DNA of 64,000 bases from Brachypodium distachyon (GCF_000005505.3 NC_016131.3:25411001-25475000), one strand, 5' to 3'. Positions 10,340-22,803 are shown, numbered from the stretch's first letter. Translations and numbers: made by a program. Notes: generated by a model from the sequence alone, not told the origin.

Positions 10340-11978
10340 GCTAGAGGTAGCTAATAAGTAAAGCGGTTGCCATATATGATCAACCATGGCGGCTGGCCTT
10401 ATAGTAGCTGGCGCGCATATGATCGCGAGCGGATTCGAGCGTATGTATGTATCTATATATGCTGAATTTCCATGGCGGATAGATATGTAGATGACGCAGA
10501 GCATTCATGACCGAGCATTCGTCCAGATCCAGTTCGATCAGCCGTTGAATTTCCTGCCCTCGTGATGCAAAATTTTGTCCCTCAGCTGGCGTAACAAAAC
10601 CGCCCTCGCTCGCTCGTCCTCGATCCTTGTCCAAAGGAAAAAAAAGAAAGGAAATTATAAACACAGCATTTGTGCTATAAGGTCATTTTTGTTTGACAGA
10701 AATAAGGTCCAAGAGAAAAATACACCCGAAGTTTTTGCTCGGTCCAAGTCTAGACTCTAGACGCCGTCGCTTCATCTCCTGGAGAAGACAGTAGCTCAGC
10801 TGGTCTGGGCTGGTTTAATTAGCGACGACTGTCTGCATGGGCGGCCCAGTAATGGCGCCCTCGCTATAGGCCCGTTTTTTGTCAATTGCAGAGGCCCGGC
10901 CTTCTTCCCTTATGTTTTTTTTTTTGACAAAAGAGCACGGGTAAATCGTCCATTTTTTTGGGCCAAACACATGGCTTTATTTTGCTTTTTTGCGGGAAAC
11001 GTAAGACGAGGTATACTGTGGTCTAAAAAAAAGTCATACTGTACAAATTATCTCCGAGGAAAAATCCGCCCAAAGTTTTGACAAACATTGCCTTCTTCCC
11101 TTCCCTTGTGTTTCAGTAGGCTTCCTGTTTTTTCCCTGCGTTCAAAATTGAGTGAATAAAATAATTTTAGAAAAAATAATCCCTCTGTCTTGAATTAACT
11201 GACGCCGATTTGTTTAGATTCTTATACAAATCCACGTCAGTTAATTTCAGACGGAGTGAGTAAAAGAGTTTTCAAAATCCTCGAAACAAGAGGAGAAAAA
11301 AGAGACAGGAAAGATATGGTACACTAGCACTCTTTGCTTAGTCCATATCAGTCGGCAGAAGAGCTGAATGTCATCAGAAAGGAGGAGAAAGGAAAGAAAA
11401 TCCTGATGGCTGGTGAGGTCAGGCCGGAGTGTTACCTCGTTGGAACTCTCTTGTTCAGTTCTTCTTCCATGGTTCCCAGACTCACACCTCACACAAACAT
11501 CCAAACCCCATTTTCTTTCATTCCTTCCTTCCTTCCTAGTTCAAACAAAAAAGAGCAAAGGTCAGTTTTGAACTTGCCATCTGCAGCATCTGCCCAATTT
11601 TACATACAGTAGTTAGTAGTACAGCAGAAGCACAATTTTTTTGCAAGACAATTTAATTTTCTGTTTCCAAACATGAGGAAGTTCCTCATAAAAATTTTGC
11701 CCGGAAAAAATGACCAATCAAAATGATGAATCATGAGCCTCTCAATTTCATTTCTGTTTTCTCCATGGGTAAACAGACAACAGTAAGTACCAGTCAGAGT
11801 TTTGCACTGTGAATGAGGAGATTCAGAGAATTCGCCGAGATATCACGACCCCAAAAGCGATCTATGGCCAGCGTCGTCTCCACGTCCACAAAAATCCAAT
11901 CTTTGCTTTCCTCCCTAGAAGTATATCTCCTTCCTTCCCCACGCTCTCAGCTCGAGCAAGCAGAGCAAGCAATCAGCC
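10340..11978. other. Intergenic, promoter region of FTSH1
   Basis: Several GGCCCA/GGGCC strings (about 10848-10905 and 10970) resemble plant site II elements. A small MITE-like hairpin lies at 11182-11256. The 5' leader of FTSH1 must lie in the last few hundred bases. No gene was seen. Confidence 0.45.
11182..11256. mobile_element. Small Stowaway-like hairpin element
   Basis: The left part TCCCTCTGTCTTGAATTAACTGACG is the inverted partner of CGTCAGTTAATTTCAGACGGAGTGA on the right, a Stowaway-type terminus. The right end is followed by GTA. Short and non-coding. Confidence 0.55.
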
Positions 11979-14900
11979 ATGGCGCCCCCTTCCCTCTCCT
12001 CCTCCCACCTCCTCATCACCGCGTCCCTCCCCAAGCCGTCTTCCATCCGGCCGACCCGGATCCCGCTCGCCTCCAAGCCAATCCCGGCGCTCCTCCTCGC
12101 CCTCGCCGGCGCGCCCGCCTTGCCCGCGCTCGCCGTCGACGCGCCCGCTCCGCCGCCGGTACCGGCGCCGCAGCTCCAGGCCGAGGCGCCCACGCCCGCC
12201 GCCAACCCCTTCGCCGACACCCTCCTCACCGCGCCCCAGCCTTCCTCCGACATCCCCGACGGCGGCCAGTGGCGCTACAGCGAGTTCCTCGGCGCCGTCA
12301 AGAAGGGCAAGGTCGAGCGCGTCAGGTTCTCCAAGGACGGCGGCGTGCTCCAGCTCACGGCCGTCGACGGCCGCCGCGCCACCGTCGTCGTGCCCAACGA
12401 CCCCGACCTCATCGACATCCTCGCCACCAACGGCGTCGACATCTCCGTCGCCGAGGGCGACGCCGCCGGCCCCGGCGGCTTCCTCGCCTTCGTCGGTAAC
12501 CTGCTCTTCCCCTTCATCGCCTTCGCGGGGCTCTTCTTCCTCTTCCGCCGCGCGCAGGGCGGGCCGGGTGCCGGGCCTGGTGGGCTCGGCGGGCCCATGG
12601 ACTTCGGCCGCTCCAAGAGCAAGTTCCAAGAGGTGCCCGAGACTGGAGTCACTTTCCAGGACGTTGCCGGTGCCGACCAGGCCAAGCTTGAGCTACAGGA
12701 GGTCGTGGATTTCCTCAAGAACCCTGACAAATACACCGCGCTTGGGGCCAAGATCCCCAAGGGCTGCCTGCTTGTCGGCCCGCCGGGTACGGGGAAGACG
12801 CTGCTCGCCCGTGCCGTCGCCGGGGAAGCCGGCGTGCCGTTCTTCTCCTGCGCGGCGTCCGAGTTCGTCGAGCTGTTCGTGGGCGTGGGCGCGTCCAGGG
12901 TGAGGGACCTGTTCGAGAAGGCCAAGGCCAAGGCGCCGTGCATCGTCTTCATCGATGAGATCGACGCCGTCGGGAGGCAGCGTGGTGCCGGAATGGGTGG
13001 GGGGAATGATGAGAGGGAGCAGACCATTAACCAGCTGCTCACGGAGATGGATGGCTTCTCCGGAAACAGCGGTGTCATAGTGCTCGCCGCGACCAACAGG
13101 CCTGATGTGCTGGATTCGGCGCTTCTGCGGCCGGGGAGGTTTGATCGACAGGTCACCGTCGACCGTCCAGATGTCGCTGGTCGTGTCAAGATTCTTGAGG
13201 TGAGCAATCGCTGGTGCTTAGCTTGTTTATGAATTGTGATTACTATGCTTGTAGTAGGTTCTAGATTGTGTTCTGAATTCTCATATACTAATTCATACTA
13301 ATTCGCAAACTAAGCTACTATAACTGCTGCTATTCTCTGAAGACATTGTTTTAGTGGCAAGTGCAGGAACTCAGGAAGGAAACTCACTGGCTTTCTACAG
13401 GATATAAACTTAGTTTTGAGTTCAAACCTTCTATAACTTACGTTAAATGTGTCATGTCATGCGCTAAATTTTTATGAAAACCTAAGATATAGCTCATTTT
13501 GTAGGTTGAACTGGGGGGTAGATATTGCACAATTGTAACTCCAGGAACTCGGAATGGAAACTTGCTTGCCATGATAGACTTAGTTTCGACTCCAACCTTT
13601 GATAATTTACCTGGCATGATTCACGCGAAATGGTAAAATTTTATGGAAGACTGGTATAACTCAATTTCTAGGCTGAACTGGTGTAGATATTCGCAATTGC
13701 AGTTCACTGCTTGATAAAGCCATCCTTAGAGTAGCATGCTAAATCTGCTGTGACCAATCTATCATATACTAAACAAGGAATTTGCAATGTGAAAATATTA
13801 GATATTGGAGCTATGTAGGTTCCTAATTTGACACCTCTTTCTTCCATTGACCTTTGTATTTCTAGTCACCAGGGACCATTTTGTATTCGACAACTTATTT
13901 AATCAAATTTTATGGCCTTTGGATTTGCAGTTGCTCATCACTTTCTTAGTTAACGCCAGAGATCATTTTATTTACTTTGGCTAAAAGCTAAAATGTTCAT
14001 ATACAACTAATATAGTTAGTGTTTATTGGCTTTGTTATGCACTGGTTGTTACTTGCTTAGTTTAACTTGAGCTAAGCAAGTTTTGATGTCAGTAACTTCA
14101 GAGTAGCATGTTTTTGGCATTTCTGGTGCAGACCACCTGATTTCCTTTAAATTATTTGTAGTTGTCACACTCTCAAATACATTCTAATTTAGTAACACAT
14201 TCCACATTTCTACTGGTTATCCGGGTGTAGGGATGCAAGCTGGTTTCAAGCTGTGCTGAATTTTCTTTGACGTCCCCTGCTTGACGAGTTTTATTGCTAT
14301 TTCTAGTTCTATACTTGAGCTTAAACAGCATACTTTCATCTAATAGGTTCACTCGAGAGGAAAGGCGTTGGCGAAGGATGTAGACTTTGACAAGGTTGCC
14401 AGAAGGACACCTGGTTTCACTGGAGCTGATCTTCAAAACTTGATGAATGAGGCTGCCATCCTTGCTGCTCGTCGTGATCTGAAGGAGATAAGCAAGGATG
14501 AGATCTCTGATGCTCTAGAGAGGATTATTGCTGGGCCTGAGAAGAAAAATGCAGTTGTTTCAGAACAGAAGCGGAGGCTTGTAGCTTACCATGGTAATTT
14601 TGTCACTGTCAATTGTTGAAATCTTCCTGGAGTACTACACTGATTCCTAATATGTGTGAACTTCTGTATTTGCAGAGGCTGGTCATGCCCTTGTCGGTGC
14701 CCTCATGCCTGAATATGATCCTGTTGCTAAGATTTCCATTATTCCTCGAGGTCAAGCTGGTGGGCTTACATTCTTTGCTCCGAGCGAAGAGAGGCTCGAG
14801 TCCGGATTGTACAGCAGGAGCTACCTAGAGAACCAAATGGCTGTAGCACTTGGTGGCAGGTGCGGTTGTCATGGAAATTTCATTTACTTATGCATCAGCT

Positions 14901-15878
14901 AGCTGCTGCCAATCTGCAAAGTGATCTACTGTGCTACTGTGTGTTCACTTGCCTAACTCTTTTTTTTTTCCAGGGTTGCTGAGGAGGTGATCTTCGGCCA
15001 AGAAAATGTGACAACTGGGGCTTCCAACGACTTTATGCAGGTCTCACGTGTCGCGAGACAAATGGTTGAAAGATTTGGGTTCAGCAAGAAGATTGGGCAA
15101 GTTGCGATCGGGTCATCTGGTGGCAATCCTTTCTTGGGCCAGCAGGTATGCCACTATAAGTCGATGCTAGTAGATGGCTGCAAGAGGAAAAATGTTATTC
15201 TAAACGAATAAATCTGTCAAAATTAACCAAAGAACTAGACGTGCAAACTTCAACTGTAAAATAGGTTTCTGGACATTTCTTGTCCTCATTTGCTTTACGT
15301 CCCTGACTCATGAAGTCTCTACCAGCATCCAGGGAAGGTCATCATCAATACATGTTCAGGATTTGTCCTCTCTAACTGTCCTTGATGACTATTACTACAA
15401 TCTTGCTTCCAGTTCACAGCACTCCTGCGACACATCGCTCCTATAAATGCTGCCAATTTCACTTTCGTAGAAAGTCTATTCAAACCTGATAGCGGTGACA
15501 AAACAAACATTACCCTTTTCTGTTTAGTCTGATGTCTCATTTTTTGACTGGCTGTGAGTAGACCTTAGATTAGCTATACTTCTTGCTATCTATAACTGGC
15601 AATAAGCAACTGTTTTGAATAGTAACCTGACATTTTCCGCATTTGTTTGGTCTCAGATGTCAAGCCAGAAGGACTACTCAATGGCGACCGCAGACATCGT
15701 GGACGCCGAGGTGAGGGAGCTCGTGGAGAAGTCCTACTCACGAGCGACACAGATCATCAACACGCACATCGATATCCTCCACAAGCTTGCCCAGCTCCTG
15801 ATCGAGAAGGAGACCGTGGACGGGGAGGAGTTCATGAGCCTCTTCATCGACGGACAAGCAGAGCTGTTTGTCGCTTAA
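11979..15878 (+). CDS. FTSH1: Chloroplast ATP-dependent zinc metalloprotease FtsH (FTSH1 type)
   Basis: Five exons (11979-13199, 14347-14593, 14676-14859, 14974-15145, 15657-15878) join in frame to 681 residues, all with GT-AG introns. The product is a thylakoid-membrane AAA protease subunit that degrades damaged photosystem II D1 protein as a hexamer. It has a chloroplast transit peptide, a thylakoid-transfer region ending near ALA at about residue 50, and a membrane segment at about 167-189. Walker A is GPPGTGKT (267-274), Walker B is VFIDEID, and the SRH is [21 protein letters not shown] in sequence. The zinc site HEAGH is 489-493 and D570 is the likely third ligand. The E490 codon is split by intron 2. 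Close to remembered rice FTSH1. The 3' end seeds the duplication array downstream. Confidence 0.97.
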
Positions 15879-16386
15879 GGAGGCTCATCGTGCTGTGTTC
15901 GTCACTTGAGGCGGTCCATCGCTTCAGTGATTGTTATACGAGGATCCAACTTGTTGTAGAAACCACATTGATCTAGTAAAAATGTTCTTTTCCGCGAACA
16001 TGTTTGTATAGTTCCTTGTAAAAAAAGCCTGTACTGACATTGAGTGCCTCAATTAATACAGATCATTTCTAGTTTTTAATTGCTTTCATCTCCTCATTCT
16101 TTGCTGATGAAACAGAAAGGAAAAAAAATGAGGCATTGAGTCTGATATTTTAATTGACGAAGAAAAGATTCTCTCAAAAAAATATTTGATAAAAAGTGTG
16201 TAAAATCCATTTTTAGATATTCTAACAAAGTACTACTTAGACCAATGTGTCCCCTTTTGTGCCGAATCAAAATGTTCGATTCTGAATCAGATTTCTGCGC
16301 TTATGTTCTTGTCCTATTGATATTCGTTGTATAACTTTCTTTGCTTAACCTGGCCCTCGAGGACCAATATACATTCCAACACAAGG

Positions 16387-16455
16387 GTCCGAGTGCTTTT
16401 TGTCGCGTGAATAGTTTTGCCAGATCGGACATCCGAATCCGAGTCAGATTCGGAC
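16387..16455 (+). repeat. Dispersed palindromic module, copy 3 (unit A)
   Basis: GAGTGCTTTTTGTCGCGTG followed by CGGACATCCGAATCCGAGTCAGATTCGG. Same module as at 1052-1134. Confidence 0.6.
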
Positions 16456-16665
16456 AATTATACTTCATGCCAGAGTACCGGCCAACATTTTATTTCGTTA
16501 GATACCATCATGGAAGCCCTAGCTAGAGAAAAGCATCAAATGGAATGAATTTCTTTATTGAGATGCAAATCAGACTTACATAATCTGGAAACAACAACTC
16601 GAACAGAGACAAACGCATAAAAAGCATCGCATGACAAAAATAAACTGGAACTGGGGACGGCGCCC

Positions 16666-16791
16666 TCAAGCCCTGATCCTTGCCTGCTGCTCTTGCGAGC
16701 CTTTGCTGCAGCTGCGGAGCAGCTTAGTCACCAGCAACTTCTGCTTCTTCCGGATTGAGTCCAAGTTAGGTGGCGGTGGATTCGAGTCCAT
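16666..16791 (-). pseudogene. Small Cys-tail orphan gene, copy A (truncated)
   Basis: The ATG at 16791 opens MDSNPPPPNLDSIRKKQKLL, as in copies B and C, but the frame shifts after about residue 24. It stops after 41 residues, so the PPPVPVCVCSCSVCSA tail is lost although its DNA is partly present downstream. The TATA box (16857-16866) is intact. It is a decayed member of the array family. Confidence 0.55.
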
Positions 16792-16856
16792 GTTGATTGT
16801 GTCTATCTTGGCTAGTTGTGTTGTGTACCGTCATAGTTTTAGGTTGAAGGAAGGCT

Positions 16857-16866
16857 CTATATATAG
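16857..16866 (-). promoter_or_regulatory. TATA box of orphan gene copy A
   Basis: CTATATATAG lies about 66-75 nt before the ATG. The same box at the same distance is present in copies B, C and D. Confidence 0.5.
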
Positions 16867-18805
16867 TGATCTCATTGTGGTAGATGAGTGCTGTACTAGG
16901 ACTCTAGTATGTGGAGGTTAATTGGTGGGTGTTATTTGGCTCATAAATGAAATCCAATCCATGTAGATATCAACATTAATATCCGCATTTCCATTCTATA
17001 TTTGGTTTGTGTAAATTCTGGTTATAAATAATTGCCTCATCAATATATGCCCCCCCCCCCCCAATCGTTTTGGATATGTAGGAGCATTCGATGCGCATTT
17101 ATTATTATTTTCTTGGCATGCAAATGTGCTAGATTTAGAAGAGGTTGAATGGGTCGATCATGGGTTCAAGTATAGGGGGCGGATATCCAGCTTTGTGTCT
17201 AAAAATTCAGTCTTGATTTTCGAGCACAAACAAAATTGTTATTGCGTTTGATTTAATTATAAGTTCCAAAACAAAAACCAATTCAAGTTTAAGAACAAGC
17301 TGCGATGAAATGGGTCCATATTCAGGAAGATGGGCCAGTTAGGGTTAGGAGGTGAGCCGGTTAGGATTAGCGTTTTGATGTGCGATAGAGAGGGGCATCC
17401 CGCCCCTCCACCTCGCCCCTCCTTTATATAGGACGTGAGGGGCACTATATATGGACACCAGAAATGCCTCACGTACAATGTTTTGACGTACGATGGATGT
17501 ATGACTCGACGTGGCCCAGTTGAGTTTATTGATTCTTCATATATAGGACTCCCTTCATTTAAGTTTTTTTGGCGCAAAAGAAAAACTTACATCTATATTG
17601 ACGAGTTTTTTTAAAATTTTGACCCATCATTAGATTGCTGGTCTAGCCGTCCATATATGCACGGCTATTATGGTTGCAGTAATAGACCAAAAAATTAGCT
17701 CAAGTAAAGCCAAGCATATCTAGCCGCAAAATATGGTTTAGTCTTGATTAGGTCAGCTTTTTTTTTCTTTTTCTGCGGAAGAGAGCACGTCGATTTTGAT
17801 CCTGTGCAAAGAAATGATCAGGTCCTTAATTATCTCTCAGCTGGTAAAGCTTCCATTTTCGAAAAAAAATAATCTCAGCTGGCATCGCTATACATTAATT
17901 TCCCTAACATTTAATATGAAGCGATATAAAGATATATACACATATGATTTTGATAAGAAACAAATCAAGCCAGAGAGCATATAATGTTGCAGCACTTGAA
18001 TTAGATGTTCACTTGAAGACGAGTACAAGCCAGAAAGCGTATTCTACGTGTGTGCGTACATAGGAGCCGAGAACGACCAGAGAATTTTAGTACTGTGCTA
18101 CGCACGTACGTGTTGCCGATGGATTGACGGGCCTAATTAATTTTCTGCCAATTTTAGCTAGAGAGCCCATCTCAATTCGGCCGCAGCTGATCATATGCCT
18201 GGTGGCTGGGACTAGAAATCAGTTTTCGGCCCAATTTCTCACTCTGGCTCTCTGGCTTTTGAAAAACTGAGCTTATTCCATGTGTATTGAAAGTCTATGA
18301 TGCTAGTAGATGGGATGGCTGCAAGAGAAAAAAAATGTTATTCTATAAAAGAATAAATCTGTCAAAATTAACCAAAGAATTAGACGTACAAGCTTCAACT
18401 GTAAAATAGGTATCCGAACATTATTTCTTGTCCTCATTTGCTTTATGTCCTGACTACTGAAGTCTCTACCAGCATCCAGGGAAGGTCATTATCAAATACA
18501 TGTTGGATTTGTCCTCTCTAACTCTTCTTGATGACTATTACTACAATCTTGCTTCCAGTTCACAACATTCCTGTACCACATCGCTCCTACAAATGCTGGC
18601 AATCTCGCTTTCGTAGAAAGTCTATTCAAACCTGATAGCGGTGACGACACAAACACATTACCCTTTTCCATTTAGTCTGACATCTCTTCTTGTTTTACTG
18701 GCTGTGAGTAAACCTTAGATTAGCTATACTTCTTGCTATCTATAACTGGCAACAACCAACTGTTTTGAATAATAACCTGACATTTTCCGCATTGTTTGGT
18801 GGCAG

Positions 18806-18990
18806 ATGTCAAGCCAGAAGGACTACTCAATGCCGAAGAAGTCCTACTCACGAGCGACACAGATCATCAACACACGCACATCGATATCTTCCACAAGCTT
18901 GCCCAGCTCCTGATCGAGATGGAGACCGTGGACGGGGAGGAGTTCATGAGCCTCTTCATCGACGGACAAGCAGAGCTGTTCGTCTTTTAA
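18806..18990 (+). pseudogene. FTSH1 exon 5 copy, deleted and frameshifted
   Basis: The acceptor AG and the start of FTSH1 exon 5 (ATGTCAAGCCAGAAGGAC) are kept. About 45 bp encoding the [13 protein letters not shown] region are missing, and a 2-bp CA gain before the IDI codons shifts the frame. The end (GQAELFVF) and stop resemble the parent (GQAELFVA). No other FTSH1 exon is present, so it cannot make a protease. Confidence 0.85.
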
Positions 18991-19504
18991 GGAGGCTCAC
19001 CGCTCAGCCTGCTGTGTTCGTCGCTTGAGGCGGTTCATCGCTTCAGTGATTGTTATACAACGATCCAACTTGTTGAAGGAACCACATTGATCTAGTAAAA
19101 ATGTTCTTTTCCGCGAACATGTTTGTATAGTTCCTTGTAAAAAAAGCCTGTACTGACATGCATTGACTGCCTCAATTAATACAGATCATTTCTAGTTTTT
19201 AATAGCTTTCATCTCCTCATTCTTTGTTGATGAAACAGAAAGGGAAAAATTAGGCATTGAGTCTGATATTTTAATTAAGGAAGAAAATATTCTCTCTCAA
19301 AAAATTGATAAAAAGTGTGTAAAATCCATTTTTAGATATTCTAGCAAAGTACTACTTAGACCAATGTGTCCCCTTTTTTACCGAATCAAAATGTCCGATT
19401 CCGAATCGGATTTCTGCGCTTATGTTGTCTTATTGATATTTGTCATATAACTTTTTTCGCTGAACTTGTCCCTCGAGGACCGATATACATTCCAACACAA
19501 GTGT

Positions 19505-19570
19505 ACAAGTGCTGTTTGTCGCGTGAATAGTTCTGCCAGATCGGACATCCGAATCCGAGTCAGATTCGGA
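19505..19570 (+). repeat. Dispersed palindromic module, copy 4 (unit B)
   Basis: GTGCTGTTTGTCGCGTG followed by CGGACATCCGAATCCGAGTCAGATTCGG, nearly identical to the unit A copy. Confidence 0.6.
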
Positions 19571-19829
19571 CAATTATACTTCATGCCAGAGTATCAGCCA
19601 ACATTTTACACTAGCTAGAGAAAAGCATCAAATGGAATGACTTTCTTGATTGAGATGCAAATCAAACTTACATAATCTGTAAACAATAACTCGAACAGAG
19701 ACAAACACATAAAAAGCATCACACATGACGAAAATAAAACTAAACACCACCAAGGCACCAAACATATAGCATACCAAGCACATGCACATCTGGATCACAC
19801 GGGATCCAAATCAACCCAATCTTACTAGT

Positions 19830-20051
19830 TTACAGCTTCTGAAGGGCAGAACAAACTGAACATGAGCACACACAGACTGGAACTGGGGGCGGCGCCCTCA
19901 AGCCCTGATCCTCTGCCGGCTCACCGGGCCTCGTTGCCGGAGCTGCTGCTCTTGCGAGCCTCTGCTGCTGCCGCTGCCACAGCTTAATCACCAGCAACTT
20001 CTGCTTCTCCCGGATTGAGTCCATGTTAGGCGGCAGTGGATTCGAGTCCAT
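19830..20051 (-). CDS. Small Cys-tail orphan protein, copy B (73 aa)
   Basis: An intact ORF starts at an ATG about 66 nt below a CTATATATAG box. It has three parts: MDSNPLPPNMDSIREKQKLL; a basic Gln/Arg/Ala-rich middle (about 25-48); and the tail EDQGLRAPPPVPV followed by CVCSCSVCSALQKL with four alternating cysteines. No signal peptide or membrane segment is seen. The family was not recognised. Copies A and C have shorter middles and D a longer one, so copies evolve by in-frame deletion. The conserved promoter and both protein ends suggest a real gene, but high identity may only reflect recent duplication. Confidence 0.5.
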   Translation of the reverse strand: MDSNPLPPNMDSIREKQKLLVIKLWQRQQQRLARAAAPATRPGEPAEDQGLRAPPPVPVCVCSCSVCSALQKL

Positions 20052-20116
20052 GTTGATTGTGTCTATCTTGGCTAGTTGTGTTTTGTACTGTCATAGTTTC
20101 AGGTGGAAGGAAGGCT

Positions 20117-20126
20117 CTATATATAG
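20117..20126 (-). promoter_or_regulatory. TATA box of orphan gene copy B
   Basis: CTATATATAG about 66-75 nt upstream of the ATG at 20051, in a block conserved between all four array units. Confidence 0.5.
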
Positions 20127-20703
20127 TGATCTCTCTCTAGTAGATGAGTGTTGTACTAGGACTCTAGCATGTGGAGATTATTGGTGGGGGTTATTGGCTC
20201 ATAAATGAAATCCAATCTATGTAGATATCAGCATTAATATCCGCATTTCCATTCTATATTTGGTTTGTCTAAATTATGGTTATAAGTAATTGCCTCATCA
20301 ATATATGCCCCCACAGAATCGTTTTGGATATGTAGGAGCATTTGATGCGCATTTATTGTTTTTTGCTTGGCATGCAAATGTGCTAGATTTAGAAGAGGTT
20401 GAATGGTTGGTCGATCATGGGTTCAAGTATAGGGGGTGGATATCCAGCTTTGTGTCTAAAAAATCAGTTTTGATTTGCAACCAGAAACAAGACTGTTATT
20501 GCTCGTTTGATTTAATGCCATTTTATTTTAAGTTCCGAAACAAAAACCAGTTCAAGTTTAAAAACAGAAGGAGGTGAATTACCATTTCATTAAAATGGTC
20601 AGGGAGATGGGCCGGTAAGGATTATGGTTGGACATGTGCCGGTTAGAATTAGGGTTTGGACGTGAGATAGAGAGGACGCCCACCCCTCCTTTATATATAA
20701 GTA

Positions 20704-21422
20704 GGGATGTAAATGGCGCGTATCTTTTCCGTCCAAATCCGCATCCGCATCCACATCCGTTTTTAAGGATATAATATGCAATCTTAGAAATCCGCCGGAT
20801 ACATGCGAATATGGATATTCGTCAATCGAATATCCGACGAATATGGTATTGCTAATATCCGACGGATGTTTATCCACCATTTTTTGCGGATAATCCGATG
20901 TCCCCAATTAGGATTATCCGATAAAATTAACCCGGTGTCATAGCACCGGATGCCCAATTAGTCCATTAGCCCAAGTCCTATAAAGCTACCCTCCGCTCCT
21001 CACTCGTATAAATATAATCCTAATTGCACCACATGAGCACGACACGACCGCAACCCCCACATGCAAAAGCTGTCACTGGATACCTATCTTGCCATGTCGC
21101 CGGTTGGATCATTCCCAGTATTGTTGTCATATTAGTGTGAGTTCTGACTATGAACGTTTGATGCTACACTTTGCTCATTGCAAACAAGAAACTTTGGATA
21201 AATTTTTGTTAGTGTTTTTTGTATGGTGGAAATAAAATTACGTAGTCTTCCTTGTATTTATCCGATATATTTGTCCATATCCTGTCCGACTCCGCTCCGT
21301 ATCCGTAGTCCGATAACCCGCATTCTTATTCGCATCCAATCATTGTCCGCTCCGCTCCGAATCAGGCAAAATAATACGGTAAAGGATATGGAAATAGGAA
21401 TACCATATCCGCGTTTACATCC
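20704..21422. mobile_element. hAT-like non-autonomous element in unit B
   Basis: It opens with GGGATGTAAATGGCGCG and closes with CGCGTTTACATCC, inverted-repeat ends typical of plant hAT elements. The interior is rich in subterminal ATCCG/CGGAT motifs. Units A and D have an uninterrupted CTTTATATAGGA-type site here; in B the element is flanked on both sides by TATATATA, consistent with an 8-bp duplication. No transposase ORF. Confidence 0.65.
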
Positions 21423-21959
21423 ATATATATAGGAGGTGAAGGGGCAGCCTTGAGGGGAGATGGAGTTCTTCCGGATACAAGAACTCCCTCCATTTAAGTT
21501 TTGACCCATGCAACCCTACAAGTAGGTCTATATTGACGAGCTTTTTTAATTTCGACACATCTTTAGGTTGCTGATCTAGCCGTCCATATGCATGGCAAGT
21601 TCGATCTAGCATTGACAGGACCAAAAAATTAGCTCAAGTAAAGCTAAGCATATCTAGCCGCACAATATGGTTAGTCTTGTTTAGGTCAGTTTCTTTTTTT
21701 TTCTCTTTTTTTCTTTTTTTTTGCGAAAGGGAGCACGTTGATTTCGATCCTGTGCAATGAAATGATCAGGAAGGTTCCCTAGTCCTTGATTATCTCTCAG
21801 CTGACATCGCTATATACTCATATTATTTTGATCAAGAAACAAATCAAGCCAGAGAACATAGATTGTTGCAGCACTTCAATTAGATGATGTTCACTTGAAG
21901 ACGTGTACAAGCCAGAAAGCATGTAGTAATATTTAGCACCACTCATCCAATAGGGCATC

Positions 21960-22180
21960 TATGTGCCGGAATTGGGTATTTCTTCTTTACTGCACTGGCA
22001 TTCAGCTGCCTGGTTTCAATGCACACATCCCACATGTCCCATCCTTCTTCTTCACTAACAGCACAGGTGAAGCAAAGGGGCTAGTAGAGGATTGTATCAG
22101 TGAATTCTTCAGCAATTCCTCAATCGCAGCCTTTTGCAGATGTGAGTATCCGTATGGCTTCATATGTTTGTGTTGCAGCA
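21960..22180 (-). mobile_element. Remnant of Ty3/gypsy reverse transcriptase
   Basis: The minus strand encodes QKAAIEELLKNSLIQSSTSP followed by FASPVLLVKKKDGT, the conserved N-terminal reverse transcriptase block of gypsy elements. The frame then leaves the family pattern. No LTR or other domain is present, so it is a short captured fragment found only in unit B. Confidence 0.65.
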
Positions 22181-22803
22181 CTTCAATTAGATGTTCACTT
22201 GACGAGGAGTACAAGACAGAAAGCGTATTCTGCGTGTACGTTAGAATGGTATTTTCTGTGATGTTCAATTAGATGTTTCATCGCTTAAGGAGGCTCATCA
22301 TGCTGTGTTCGTCGCTTGGGGCGGTTCATCGCTTCAGTGATTGTTATACGAGGATCCAACTTGTTGTAGGAACCACATTGATCTAGTAAAAATGTTCTTT
22401 TAAGCGAACATCTTTGTATAGTTCCTTGTAAAAAAAAATTCTGTACTGACATTGAGTGCCTCAATTAATACAGATTATTTCTAGTTTTTAATTGCTTGCA
22501 TCTCCTCATTCTTTGCTGATGAAACAGAAAGGGGGAAATGAGGAATTGAGTCTGATATTTTAATTAACGAAGAAAAGATTCTCTCTCTAAAAAAAAGATT
22601 TGATAAAAAGTGTGTAAAATCCATTTTTAGATATTCTAGCAAAGTAGTACTTAGACCAATGTGTCCCCTTTTTTACCGAATCAAAAGGTCTGATTCTAAA
22701 TCAGATTTCTGCGCTTATGTTCTTGTCCTATATATTGATATTCGTCGTATAACTTTTTTCGCTGAACCTGGCCCTCGAGGAGCGATATACATTCCAACAC
22801 AAG

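Larger units (their letters stand above)
15160..18290. repeat. Array unit A (FTSH1 intron 4, exon 5, 3' UTR and downstream)
   Basis: This is the parental unit. It starts in FTSH1 intron 4 (GATGCTAGTAGATGG) and runs through the last exon, the 3' UTR, the palindromic module (16387-16455), the small-gene copy (16666-16791) and its upstream DNA, to the block GCCAATTTTAGCTAGAGAGCCCATC near 18147. The same order of landmarks recurs in units B, C and D. It lacks the hAT-like insertion of B and C. Confidence 0.8.
18291..22277. repeat. Array unit B (duplicate of FTSH1 3' region)
   Basis: It starts with TGCTAGTAGATGGGATGGCTGCAAGAG, matching FTSH1 intron 4 at 15163. It carries a damaged exon-5 copy, the 3' UTR, the palindromic module (19505-19570), a small-gene copy (19830-20051), a hAT-like insertion (20704-21422) and, near its end, a scrap of gypsy reverse transcriptase. 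Confidence 0.8.

Noticed and set aside
12275..13207. 310-codon antisense ORF in FTSH1 exon 1
   Set aside because: Mirror of the conserved AAA domain on the other strand; GC-driven open frame.
20290..20577. Plus-strand ORF (MPHQYMPPQNRFGYVG...) repeated at 23594-23788
   Set aside because: Same DNA duplicated in units B and C, upstream of the orphan gene. Disrupted in units A and D, no start context, no known domain.
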